From NCBI GenBank assembly GCA_017444325.1, contig JAFSWV010000229.1, positions 1-11,649 of the forward strand: a DNA stretch of 11,649 nt, read 5' to 3'. This document shows, in pieces, positions 1-7,302 of the stretch. How positions within the stretch are numbered: the first letter of the stretch is position 1; each line of letters begins with the position of its first letter. The DNA comes from a bacterium. Its GTDB lineage: Bacteria; Auribacterota; UBA3054. Position numbers and translations under genes: made by a program. The notes under the pieces were generated by a model. That model did no database searches and was not told the DNA's origin. It worked only from the letters and a program-made list of their open reading frames with translations.

Positions 1-1394
1 AGGTGAAAGTCGGCGACGAACTCAAGGGCTGCGACATCATCGGCGAAGTAGCTGAGAGCCGCCTCATAATCCACAAGATAATGGTTCCTCCCGACAAACA
101 GGGAAAACTGGCAAGCCTTGCTCCGGAAGGGGAATATACGATAAAAGACGAGATCGGCCGCTTGGAAGACGGAACGATCCTGCGCCTGGCGCAGAAGTGG
201 CCTGTGAGGCATCCCAGGCCCGCTAAAGGCAGGCTTGAACCGAACGTGCCTCTTTTCACCGGGCAGCGCGTCATAGACTTTTTCTTCACGATCGCCAGAG
301 GCGGCGCCGCCGCCATCCCCGGCGGTTTCGGCACCGGCAAGACCGTTACCCAGCACCAGCTAGCCAAGTGGTGCGACGCCAACGTCATCGTTTACATCGG
401 CTGCGGCGAACGCGGCAACGAGATGACGCAGGTGCTGCAGGAGTTCCCGGAACTCAAAGACCCGAAGAGCGGATATCCTTTGATCGAGCGCACGGTCCTG
501 ATCGCCAACACTTCCAACATGCCTGTGACGGCCCGTGAAGCCAGCATCTACACCGGCATCACGATTGCGGAATACTACCGCGACATGGGCTACCATGTGG
601 CTATCATGGCGGACTCCACTTCCCGTTGGGCGGAAGCCTTGCGCGAGATCAGCGGACGCCTTGAAGAAATGCCGGCGGAGGAAGGCTTCCCGGCCTACCT
701 CGGCAGCCGTCTGGCGGAATTCGATGAAAGAGCCGGCAGAGTGACGCAGGGCGAAGGCGACAACATAAGAGAAGGCTCCATTTCCGTTATCGGCGCCGTC
801 TCTCCCCAGGGCGGCGACTTCTCAGAACCGGTGACGCAGAACACCAGGCGCTACATCAGGGCCTTCTGGGCCTTGGACAAAGCGCTCGCGTCTGCCCGCC
901 ACTTCCCCTCCATCAACTGGAACGACAGTTACAGCGAATATGTGGCGGAAGTGCTTGCCTGGTGGAAGAAAGAAGTGCCGGAACTCGATTACTCCTCAAT
1001 GCGGAAAGAAGCCATGCGCATACTGCAGGAGGAGAACAAACTTCAGCAGGTCGTGAAGCTCGTCGGGCCGGACGCGCTGCCTGACCGCCAGCGCGTGCTT
1101 TTGGAGACCGCGGACATCATCAAGCAGGCTTTCCTGCAGCAGAACGCCTTCCACAGCAACGACGTTTACTGCTCGCCCAGGAAGCAGCTGAGGATGATGG
1201 ACGTTATCTTAGACTTCTACAACGAGGCTCTGAAAGCAGTCGGCGCCGGCGTTCCTTTCACGAAGATCGCCGCTTCCGACATCATAACGAAAATGATCCG
1301 CATGAAGACCGACTTCGGCAACGAGGAAGCGGAGAAACTAATTGATCTGAAACAGGAGATAAAGAGAGAACTTAAGCTTCTAACGGAACTTTGA
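1..1394 (+). CDS. atpA: V/A-type ATP synthase catalytic subunit A (5' end cut by window)
   Basis: Catalytic nucleotide-binding subunit of the V1/A1 head of a V/A-type rotary ATPase, on the cytoplasmic face of the membrane; it couples ATP synthesis or hydrolysis to ion transport. The first complete codon is at base 3, and 463 residues are visible. The P-loop GGFGTGKT lies at about residues 107-114 of the fragment, followed by the hallmark GCGERGNEM (about 133-141) with the catalytic glutamate, then the MADSTSRWAEALREISGR segment and a helical C-terminal domain. In family members the P-loop lysine is usually near residue 235, so about 120 N-terminal residues are missing to the left, and the GTG at base 3 is not the true start. 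Family P-loops often read GPFGSGKT; the form here is a conservative variant. A terminator hairpin follows directly, and subunit B does not come next, although B usually follows A. Identity is secure. Confidence 0.97.
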   Translation, partial: VKVGDELKGCDIIGEVAESRLIIHKIMVPPDKQGKLASLAPEGEYTIKDEIGRLEDGTILRLAQKWPVRHPRPAKGRLEPNVPLFTGQRVIDFFFTIARGGAAAIPGGFGTGKTVTQHQLAKWCDANVIVYIGCGERGNEMTQVLQEFPELKDPKSGYPLIERTVLIANTSNMPVTAREASIYTGITIAEYYRDMGYHVAIMADSTSRWAEALREISGRLEEMPAEEGFPAYLGSRLAEFDERAGRVTQGEGDNIREGSISVIGAVSPQGGDFSEPVTQNTRRYIRAFWALDKALASARHFPSINWNDSYSEYVAEVLAWWKKEVPELDYSSMRKEAMRILQEENKLQQVVKLVGPDALPDRQRVLLETADIIKQAFLQQNAFHSNDVYCSPRKQLRMMDVILDFYNEALKAVGAGVPFTKIAASDIITKMIRMKTDFGNEEAEKLIDLKQEIKRELKLLTEL

Positions 1395-1401
1395 TAAAAA
1401 A

Positions 1402-1438
1402 AGAGCCGCATAACTTTTTTGCGGCTCTGACCTTTTAT
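1402..1438 (+). terminator. Rho-independent-type terminator, probably bidirectional
   Basis: An 8-bp GC-rich stem, AGAGCCGC (1402-1409) pairing with GCGGCTCT (1421-1428), has an 11-nt loop, which A1410-T1420 can shorten. It starts eight bases after the ATPase subunit A stop codon. On the plus strand it is followed by GACCTTTTATT, a modest T-tract. On the minus strand the same stem runs into seven consecutive T residues (complement of 1395-1401), so it should also stop transcription arriving from the right. Confidence 0.82.
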
Positions 1439-1537
1439 TCGCCTACCCGAACAAATTAAAAATAAAAGGTCGGAAACATTTTATTAAAGTTGGGAAAGAG
1501 CAAATGTCGGCGAAAGCGGAAACCGCCTGCCGGGAAA

Positions 1538-1544
1538 AAGAGGA
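1538..1544 (+). promoter_or_regulatory. Ribosome binding site of the MarR-family gene
   Basis: AAGAGGA lies 8 bases before the ATG at 1553 and supports that start. No convincing -35/-10 pair stands out in the AT-rich 1440-1500 stretch upstream. Confidence 0.6.
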
Positions 1545-1552
1545 CATAAAAT

Positions 1553-2050
1553 ATGAGTAAAAAACCCAAACAAATCGATCTTGAGCAGTACGGCATCTAC
1601 GAATGGAAGGGCCGCAAATACGAAAGCACTTCCTATGTTTTCGCACTGGTTTACAACATCACGATGAAAGAGGTGAACCAGTACCTGGCCGGCTACGGCT
1701 TGAACGCCACCAAGTACAACGTGCTCTTCGCTCTCAAGAACCAGAACCACGGCAAGGGTCTTTCCCAGGTGAAGCTCGCCAGCCACCTGATCGTCACGCC
1801 CGGCAACATAACGAAGATGTTAGACAGCTTGGAAAAAGCCGGCTACGTCGTCAGGGGAGTTAACCCGACGAGCCGCCGCGAGAACATAATAAAGATCACG
1901 CCCAAGGGACTGGACTTCATCGAGGAAGTCTGGCCGGGTTACGACAAGCTCCTGGCCGAGATCTTCCAAACGCTGCCCGAAGAGCATCACGCGCCCCTGG
2001 ACGCCGCCCTGAAGCAGTGGTTAACCAACCTCAAGAACCGCAAGTCATGA
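1553..2050 (+). CDS. MarR-family winged-helix transcriptional regulator
   Basis: Cytoplasmic DNA-binding regulator of 165 residues, a normal length for MarR proteins, which bind DNA as dimers and often respond to small ligands or oxidative signals. An N-terminal dimerisation region (about 1-50) precedes a winged helix-turn-helix at about 55-118. The segment LSQVKLASHLIVTPGNITKM (about 70-89) covers the helix before, and the start of, the recognition helix. The wing carries the basic pair R108-R109 in NPTSRRENIIKIT, in the place of the usual D-x-R wing motif. C-terminal helices (about 120-160) complete the dimer interface. The start is supported by AAGAGGA. The stop TGA (2048-2050) overlaps the next gene's ATG by ATGA, which indicates translational coupling with the metal-dependent regulator. 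Ligand and targets cannot be read from the sequence; no transporter or enzyme gene adjoins it. Confidence 0.9.
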   Translation: MSKKPKQIDLEQYGIYEWKGRKYESTSYVFALVYNITMKEVNQYLAGYGLNATKYNVLFALKNQNHGKGLSQVKLASHLIVTPGNITKMLDSLEKAGYVVRGVNPTSRRENIIKITPKGLDFIEEVWPGYDKLLAEIFQTLPEEHHAPLDAALKQWLTNLKNRKS

Positions 2051-2442
2051 GAGAATCCGCCGAAATGTACCTGGAGACTATCCTTGTTTTGCAGCAAAGC
2101 AAGGATGACGGCGTTCACGCGGTGGACGTCTCCAGAGCGATGGGCTTTTCCAAGCCTAGCGTCAGCATCGCCCTGAAGCGCCTGAAAAACCAGGGCTACA
2201 TCGACGTTGACGGCTTTGACCACATCATCCTGCTGCCCGAAGGCGAAAAGATCGCTAGGGAAATTTACGAGCGCCACGAAGTTCTGAGCGCGGTCTTCAT
2301 GGAGCTCGGCGTTCCGGAAGAAGTCGCGATAAAGGACGCCTGCAGGGTCGAGCATGTGATAAGCAAAGAGACCTTCGAAGCCTTCAAGCGCCGCAGCGCG
2401 ATCATAAAGAAACGCTGCAGCGAGTGCGAGCGTTGCAAGTAA
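2047..2442 (+). CDS. DtxR/MntR-family metal-dependent transcriptional regulator (short form)
   Basis: Probable Fe(II)- or Mn(II)-responsive repressor of 131 residues, counted from the ATG at 2047, which overlaps the upstream stop. A GTG 30 bases earlier is in frame but lies inside the MarR gene. The N-terminal helix has SAEMYLETIL (4-13), typical of the family. A winged helix follows, with recognition region FSKPSVSIALKRLKNQGYI (34-52). The metal-binding dimerisation domain contains RHEVL (H77, E78) and DACRVEH (C99, E102, H103). By alignment with known proteins, M7 and C99 match the DtxR ligands M10 and C102, whereas Bacillus MntR has Asp and Glu there. Length and absence of a C-terminal SH3-like domain match MntR. 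The tail carries three cysteines, C-x2-C-x2-C at 124, 127 and 130. Family assignment is strong; metal preference is inference. It is co-transcribed with the MarR gene and probably with the secreted protein 20 bp downstream. Confidence 0.9.
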   Translation: MRESAEMYLETILVLQQSKDDGVHAVDVSRAMGFSKPSVSIALKRLKNQGYIDVDGFDHIILLPEGEKIAREIYERHEVLSAVFMELGVPEEVAIKDACRVEHVISKETFEAFKRRSAIIKKRCSECERCK

Positions 2443-2448
2443 ATAATT

Positions 2449-2454
2449 AAGAGG
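2449..2454 (+). promoter_or_regulatory. Ribosome binding site of the secreted coiled-coil protein gene
   Basis: AAGAGG lies 8 bases before the ATG at 2463, within the 20-bp gap after the DtxR-family stop. There is no room for a separate promoter in this gap, which supports co-transcription. Confidence 0.6.
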
Positions 2455-2462
2455 CTTAGCAT

Positions 2463-3662
2463 ATGCGATATTGTCTCAGTCTTTTCCTAATTTCATTGTT
2501 CATATCCTCCGGCCTTTTCGCGGGATTTGAGGAAGGGTTCAACGCTTATTGTAAAAATTCCCCCAAGCATTTCAAGGAAGGCTTGTTCGAAGTTTTTTAC
2601 CCCTCCATATACATAGCTCCGGGGCCTGATCCTTCCGTCACGCAGGTCGTCGCCCAAGTCGCCATAAAACTTTCTCCCGAAGAATACGCCCGCGCCAAGG
2701 AAGAATTCGCGCGCCGCAGCAAGGAGCTTGCGGAGGCGGAGAAAAAAGTTAATAAGCTGAAAGAGGAGTACGACGAGGAAGCTCTGGAATATGCGGAGAT
2801 GAGGTATAAGCAGGCCAAGAGCAAATGCGACGAAGTCAGCGCGAAAATAAAGGCCGCGGATCTTTGGGAAGAAGAACAGAGAAACAGAGCGAAGAAGGCG
2901 AAAGAGGCAAAGCCTAAAGTCGTAGAGACCCACAAGGCCGACCCGGAGAAATATTTCAAGCTGAAGCAAATGATGAGGCAGGCGACCATGTCCGTTGAGA
3001 TGATGCATTTTCTTGGCGACAACTCCGTGACGAATCATTTCCCCTGGCCGGACGCCTCTATAAAAGTTTATGTTGTAAACGATAAAGCGGTCTTCAAAAA
3101 GCTTAAAACAAAACCACCTTTGATCTGTCCGGTCGAAAACATATGCATGGACAAAAAGGGGAGGGAAATGCTTGTTTTTATCGATGCCAAAACTACCAAT
3201 AGCTTCCAGGCGGCTTTCAACTACATGGTCTGCGGACAGGCTTTCGATGAGTTTATGGAACTAGTAGCTTTTAAAGAGGCTGCAGGCGATGTCGTGCGAG
3301 TCGGCTACTGCGCCGAGCACGCGAAACTGGATGTCGTGACGACCGTTGACGGCGATTACGACCTGCCCGTGCTTGAAGAGAAGAAGCTTTTCCTGGCCTC
3401 CCAGATGATAGACCCGAGCGCCATCGACAGCAGGGAGAGATGTCTTTATTATCTCCGCCAGGCCAAGGTTTTCACCAAACCGCTGATGAATCTGGGAGAT
3501 TCGGAATTCACAATGTTCCTGAAGAACGCCAAGGGCGGCAATTCCAGAATGCGCCGCAATTTTGAGCTCATCAGGCTGCCGAAAGAATGGGGCGACGGCT
3601 TCGACACCTTCTGCATGAGACTGCATGAGCAGGCTTTCCTGCCGCTCACAAAAAGCAAATAA
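2463..3662 (+). CDS. Secreted protein of unknown function with central coiled coil
   Basis: A 399-residue protein I do not recognise. Residues 1-20 form a signal peptide (positive start, hydrophobic LSLFLISLFISSGLFA, cleavage likely after LFA), so it should reach the periplasm or beyond. There is no lipobox, since no Cys follows the cleavage site. A charged, Glu/Lys/Ala-rich region at about 73-152 has the heptad-like look of a coiled coil or long helical hairpin. The C-terminal part (about 160-399) is a mixed globular domain with five scattered cysteines at about 222-287 (ICPVENIC, VCG, YCAEH), plus C327 and C383. No HExxH, GxSxG or other catalytic motif was seen. The gene sits 20 bp downstream of the DtxR-family gene, so it may be under the same control. 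It ends tail to tail with the minus-strand gene, two bases from that gene's stop. Codon use is more A/T-tolerant than in the giant gene at the right end. Confidence 0.82.
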   Translation: MRYCLSLFLISLFISSGLFAGFEEGFNAYCKNSPKHFKEGLFEVFYPSIYIAPGPDPSVTQVVAQVAIKLSPEEYARAKEEFARRSKELAEAEKKVNKLKEEYDEEALEYAEMRYKQAKSKCDEVSAKIKAADLWEEEQRNRAKKAKEAKPKVVETHKADPEKYFKLKQMMRQATMSVEMMHFLGDNSVTNHFPWPDASIKVYVVNDKAVFKKLKTKPPLICPVENICMDKKGREMLVFIDAKTTNSFQAAFNYMVCGQAFDEFMELVAFKEAAGDVVRVGYCAEHAKLDVVTTVDGDYDLPVLEEKKLFLASQMIDPSAIDSRERCLYYLRQAKVFTKPLMNLGDSEFTMFLKNAKGGNSRMRRNFELIRLPKEWGDGFDTFCMRLHEQAFLPLTKSK

Positions 3663-3671
3663 GCTTATTTG
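3656..3671. repeat. 16-nt perfect palindrome containing both convergent stop codons
   Basis: CAAATAAGCTTATTTG reads the same on both strands. The plus-strand gene ends ...AAA-TAA at 3657-3662 and the minus-strand gene ends ...AAA-TAA at 3670-3665, so both share a Lys-stop ending inside the palindrome. As RNA it could form only a weak 6-bp AT-rich stem with an AGCT loop and no T-tract, so it is a poor terminator candidate. Confidence 0.7.
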
Positions 3672-5449
3672 TCGCGCCTTTGCCCGTTGGTGTAAACGTC
3701 GTTTTGCGTAAAGTCGAAAGTCTTGGGGGAAACGGCTGTCTTGGCCTTGGAGAGGATCGTGTTTCCCGATGCCTTCAGTTTGAATTTGGCGGTGTTGACA
3801 TTCCCCAGATAGGTGGCGTGCGTCGGATCGCTGAGGTCGCTTATGATCATGCCGCCGGCAAAAAGGGAATCGTAGGCTTCGCTGCAGCTGAGGCTGTTTA
3901 TCTGGCCTTTTTCATTTTTGACGGTCTCGACGATCCCCTCGTAGGAGAAGACGGTCGGGTAGTGAAGCTCCATGGAGCCGTCGCTGTTGGCCAGAACGGT
4001 TATCCTGGGCTTGATGTCCAAAAAGAGTTCCGGCGAGCCTTTCCTCAGCACCCTCAAAGTCAGGTTAGTAACCGGGATCGCGCTTTCGTTTCCAAAGTAT
4101 AGCCGCTCTTCCGCGGGAGCCCACTTTATCTTGCCGGAAAAGCTTTCTGTTCCCGTAAGGGAAATTTTGGAGAAGCCGGCGTATTCCTCTTCGCCGTCCG
4201 TAAGGGAGGCGCTCCAGGCCCGGTCTTTGTTGGGAAGGTACAGTTCGTATTCGGCTTCGGCGACCAGGTTGCTGACGGCGAAGGGGATCTCCAAAACGGC
4301 GTTGGTGGAAACTTCCGCGGTCCTGTCCAGGTAAACTTCCGGCATGTTGTAATCGAGTATCTGTCCGGAATAGCCGGCTCTGGCCACGCAGTTCGTGATG
4401 ACGCCATAGGGGAGACTCTTATTGGAGGAGACTTTGATCTCGGAGAGATTTCCCTGGCAGGTCATTATGCTGTCAACGATGTCGGCATCCTTTACGGATA
4501 TCGTCCTGACGAAGAAGTTCGTGTAATTCAAGGTCGTTTTGTTGTAGTCGCGGACAGCGAAATAGGCGTTTCTAATGCCGCACAGGTTTCTGTCAATGGG
4601 ATAATCCGAGGCGGTCTTGAACCCGGTGACGGAAAAAGTCTTCAGGAATTTTGAGCGGATCATTCCGCCATAGAAAGCGCCGCCTTTTATCTGCATGTCT
4701 TTCAATCCGTCGAGCACAGATACGATGTCGGCGTTGACCACTCCGCCGTAGCAGACGGGCGTTTTGGTGTATTTGTCCTTCACTACCTGCGAAGCGACCG
4801 TAAACGTCCTCATGTTGTCGCTGGACTGGATAAGGCCGTGCATGCCGCCTGTCTTTGGATCGAAGTAAAGGTTGCCGCCTTTTATGGAAGTGTACTGCAG
4901 CTGGTCCTTCACGATGAGGTCGGCCCAGACGTTGCCGCCCCAGTATTCGGTCCTTTGTTTTTCAGTGTTTTGGAAAACTTTTCCGCTGACGTTGAGGTTT
5001 GTTATCCTTCCCTTGATCCTCATCATGCCTCCGGCGCCCTGATTCGAGCCCAAGTCGCCGCCCACGATGGTAAGGTTGCGGATGTTGCCTATTATCGTGA
5101 TGTTCTGGACGAAGCCAGCATGGTCCAAACCGGGAGGGAAGGTCACGTTTAGGGATTTCAAGATGCCATCGCAGTAGATCTCTCTGATCTTTACGTTCTG
5201 GGGCGTTTTGGCATATTTTCCCTGCGGGGCAACGCTCAAAGTGCCGTCCAGGTACCAGACGCCGGCGTCCGTCACCCTTATGTCCCAGACGTCGCCGCCC
5301 ATCACTGGTATCACTTCCAGCGTTCCGTTGCCGTTGTAGGTGGCTTTCATGTTGCCGAACTGCACGGTCTGATCCCTGACTTCCTTGGCGGACAGGGAAA
5401 GGGCGATGAGACTGACCAGAACAAAAAGGAAAACGTTTGTTTTGCGCAT
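3665..5449 (-). CDS. Secreted beta-solenoid-like protein, paralog 2 of a tandem pair
   Basis: A 594-residue exported protein with a signal peptide (1-21, MRKTNVFLFVLVSLIALSLSA). Residues about 85-350 are rich in short alternating strands with Gly turns (NITIIGNIRNLTIVGGDLGSN, about 116-136; EYWGGNVWAD, 168-177; CYGGVVNAD, 233-241). This is the texture of a right-handed beta-helix. Residues about 380-470 look like an Ig/cadherin-type beta sandwich (FSGKIKWAP, 436-444). The C-terminus has SLFAGGMIISD (528-538) and HATYLGN (544-550). Every one of these landmarks recurs in the same order in the gene just upstream, so the two are tandem duplicates that have diverged. The ATG at 5449 is supported by AAGGA six bases upstream. 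A 22-bp gap to the paralog implies one operon. No catalytic residues, lipobox or sorting tail recognised. Role unknown; surface or polysaccharide-related function is inference. Confidence 0.85.
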   Translation of the reverse strand: MRKTNVFLFVLVSLIALSLSAKEVRDQTVQFGNMKATYNGNGTLEVIPVMGGDVWDIRVTDAGVWYLDGTLSVAPQGKYAKTPQNVKIREIYCDGILKSLNVTFPPGLDHAGFVQNITIIGNIRNLTIVGGDLGSNQGAGGMMRIKGRITNLNVSGKVFQNTEKQRTEYWGGNVWADLIVKDQLQYTSIKGGNLYFDPKTGGMHGLIQSSDNMRTFTVASQVVKDKYTKTPVCYGGVVNADIVSVLDGLKDMQIKGGAFYGGMIRSKFLKTFSVTGFKTASDYPIDRNLCGIRNAYFAVRDYNKTTLNYTNFFVRTISVKDADIVDSIMTCQGNLSEIKVSSNKSLPYGVITNCVARAGYSGQILDYNMPEVYLDRTAEVSTNAVLEIPFAVSNLVAEAEYELYLPNKDRAWSASLTDGEEEYAGFSKISLTGTESFSGKIKWAPAEERLYFGNESAIPVTNLTLRVLRKGSPELFLDIKPRITVLANSDGSMELHYPTVFSYEGIVETVKNEKGQINSLSCSEAYDSLFAGGMIISDLSDPTHATYLGNVNTAKFKLKASGNTILSKAKTAVSPKTFDFTQNDVYTNGQRRDK

Positions 5450-5455
5450 GGTTTA

Positions 5456-5460
5456 TCCTT
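5456..5460 (-). promoter_or_regulatory. Ribosome binding site of paralog 2
   Basis: AAGGA (complement of TCCTT) lies 6 bases upstream of the ATG at 5449, inside the 22-bp gap between the tandem paralogs. It fixes the start and leaves no room for a separate promoter. Confidence 0.6.
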
Positions 5461-5471
5461 GCTTTTGATTG

Positions 5472-7241
5472 CTATTGACGCGCGCCGCCGATCCAGACTT
5501 CGTTGGTATCGTAATCGAAATACTTGTCGAGCTTGATGTTCTTCTTGGAATAAAGGAGGTTTCCTTTGGCCGAACCAGAAGTTTTGAAGGCGTTTAAAGA
5601 ACCCATATAGGTGGCGTGCTCGGAAGCCCCGTCGCTGGAGAACAAAAGGCCGCCTGCGAAGAGGCTGTTTCTGGCATCGCGGCAGTTCACGGAACTGATG
5701 TTGCCGGGATAGGCCTTGCGCACCGGAGCCGACGAGGAAGCGGAGGAGATGAAATTCGACATGGCTACGTCCTGGGCCTGCTGCCTGACTTCCAGCGTCA
5801 AAGGCAGTTCCGTATGGCGGATGGGGGAGGAGCCATAGGAGACTCGTATTTTGATGTTGGTCAGCTTTATGGAAGACACGCCGTTGAAGTCGAAGTCTCC
5901 GAGAGCCGGATCCCAGACGAAGGTTCCGGAGACGGCGTTGGTGCCGGAAACTTCCCACAGATCGAATTTTGAGAAGACCTCGTCGAATTCATTCGATATA
6001 AAGCAGTCCCAGGCCAGGCCGCGGGAAGAAACGCAAATTGAAGAAACGGTATCCGCGGGAAGATTGGTGACGGTAAAGGGCAGGATTAAGACGCAGTTGG
6101 TGCCGACCGGGATGACGCCGTTCTGAGGCGCGTTGGCAAAGATGATCGGAGAGGAGACGTAAGTGTTGTCGTAGCCGACGCCGGCGTAAATCGAGCTGCC
6201 GCTGATCATTCCGCTTTCCCCGGCGCTGTCCGCGGAAGCTTTCAGGCCTTTAAGGCTGCCATGCGCCGCTATGACGGAATCAATGACGTTTGCCGAACGG
6301 AAAGAACAAGTGCCCAGATAATAGTTAGTGAAGTTGTCGGGATTGGTTTCGCTAAAAGACCTTATGGAAGCGTTCAGAAGGCCGAATTCCTCTTTGGGAG
6401 CCGGCAAGACAGTCGCTGCGGGATTGGGGCCGCTGATGCTTACTTTCCCGATCCTAGGCGCTTTGACAAGTCCGTTCTGCCAGCCGCCTCCGGCAATGTT
6501 AAGGGAGTCGATGGAAATGCCGGCGGTCAGATCGGCGCTGGCGAATCCGCCGTAAGCGCTTGAAAGGCCGGAAGCGTCCTTGAAAAGGAAGGACTTCAAA
6601 GCGAATTTTTTGATGCTGCCGGTCACGTTGAAACAAGCCAGGCGTTTGTTGTCAAAGCCGGGCCTGAAGGAATAATTGCCGCCCGTAATGAGGCAGGAGC
6701 CGAGGCTGCCTTTGATGTTGACGTCGGCCCAGAGGCTGCCGCCCCAGTAGGAAAGCGCGCCGCTGGTCTTATCCTTGTGTTTCAGACCGGAAAGTTTTAT
6801 CTGCTCCACAGGCCCGTTGACGGAGACGAGGCCGTCGCCGCCCTCGTTTGAGCCAAGGTCGCCGCCTATCACGGTTATGCTCTGCATTCCGCTGCCTACA
6901 TAGAGGTCCTTCAGGAAACCCACTTCGTTGGCGCCGGGAGGAAAAGTGATCTTCAAAGACTTCAGGGCCGGAGCGCTGAGGCTCCTTATCTTCAGGCAGA
7001 AGTTGGTGGGATCGTTTTCCAGCGGACGGATCGTCAACGTTGCTTTGGCAGCGGCAGCGGCGTCATCCACCACTTTCAGGTCCCAGACGTCCCATTTTCC
7101 GCCGTTGCAGTAAGGGGAGGCGACGCAATAGCCTTTGCCGGAGTAGGTAAGACGCATGCCGCCGAAGAAGACGGTGTCAGCCGCAAGGGCGGAGAGGCTT
7201 AGGGCGAAGAAAAAGGAGAGTAAAACGGATCTCATAAGCAT
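5472..7241 (-). CDS. Secreted beta-solenoid-like protein, paralog 1 of a tandem pair
   Basis: A 589-residue exported protein, first gene of the minus-strand pair. The signal peptide is at about 1-21 (RSVLLSFFFALSLSALAA). Two in-frame ATGs (7241 and 7235) are both possible; neither has a good ribosome site, and the second gives the more typical MRSVLL start. Landmarks shared with its downstream neighbour are TYSGKG (32-37), FPPG..EVGF (100-109), SITVIGGDLGSNEGGDG (121-137), SYWGGSLWAD (164-173) and AYGGFASAD (229-237). Also shared are an Ig-like stretch with VSGTFVWDP (437-445), then SLFAGG (526-531) and HATYMG (542-547). Repeated short strands such as FNVTGSIKKFALKS and IDSLNIAGGG suggest a beta-helix body. 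A run of alanines at 61-65 lies in a loop-like region. Family and function are not recognised. It is divergent from the giant modular gene across a 157-bp intergenic region. Confidence 0.86.
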   Translation of the reverse strand: MLMRSVLLSFFFALSLSALAADTVFFGGMRLTYSGKGYCVASPYCNGGKWDVWDLKVVDDAAAAAKATLTIRPLENDPTNFCLKIRSLSAPALKSLKITFPPGANEVGFLKDLYVGSGMQSITVIGGDLGSNEGGDGLVSVNGPVEQIKLSGLKHKDKTSGALSYWGGSLWADVNIKGSLGSCLITGGNYSFRPGFDNKRLACFNVTGSIKKFALKSFLFKDASGLSSAYGGFASADLTAGISIDSLNIAGGGWQNGLVKAPRIGKVSISGPNPAATVLPAPKEEFGLLNASIRSFSETNPDNFTNYYLGTCSFRSANVIDSVIAAHGSLKGLKASADSAGESGMISGSSIYAGVGYDNTYVSSPIIFANAPQNGVIPVGTNCVLILPFTVTNLPADTVSSICVSSRGLAWDCFISNEFDEVFSKFDLWEVSGTNAVSGTFVWDPALGDFDFNGVSSIKLTNIKIRVSYGSSPIRHTELPLTLEVRQQAQDVAMSNFISSASSSAPVRKAYPGNISSVNCRDARNSLFAGGLLFSSDGASEHATYMGSLNAFKTSGSAKGNLLYSKKNIKLDKYFDYDTNEVWIGGARQ

Positions 7242-7302
7242 AAAAATCTTGAGTTTAACTATACAATTTTATCATAATCGGGATCGCGTTGCTTTTAGTT
7301 AA

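Noticed and set aside
1440..1552. DtxR/MntR-type operator upstream of the regulator operon
   Set aside because: The AT-rich stretch contains no palindrome of the length and form known for these operators.
2017..2046. Upstream GTG start for the DtxR-family gene
   Set aside because: It would add ten residues encoded within the MarR gene. The ATG at 2047 gives the family-typical N-terminus and the usual ATGA coupling.
2493..3038. Minus-strand open frames opposite the coiled-coil gene (2493-3038 and 2597-3022)
   Set aside because: Leu/Phe-rich translations are the expected antisense of a Glu/Lys-rich coiled coil; the plus-strand gene has a start site, ribosome site and signal peptide.
2463..3662. 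Possible metallopeptidase-like C-terminal domain in the coiled-coil protein
   Set aside because: No HExxH or other zinc-binding motif is present; a vague resemblance was not enough to name a function.
3665..7241. PEP-CTERM, LPxTG or autotransporter-type C-terminal signals in the paralogs
   Set aside because: The C-termini (ending GQRRDK and GGARQ) have no hydrophobic segment plus basic tail, no LPxTG and no terminal aromatic residue of an outer-membrane barrel.
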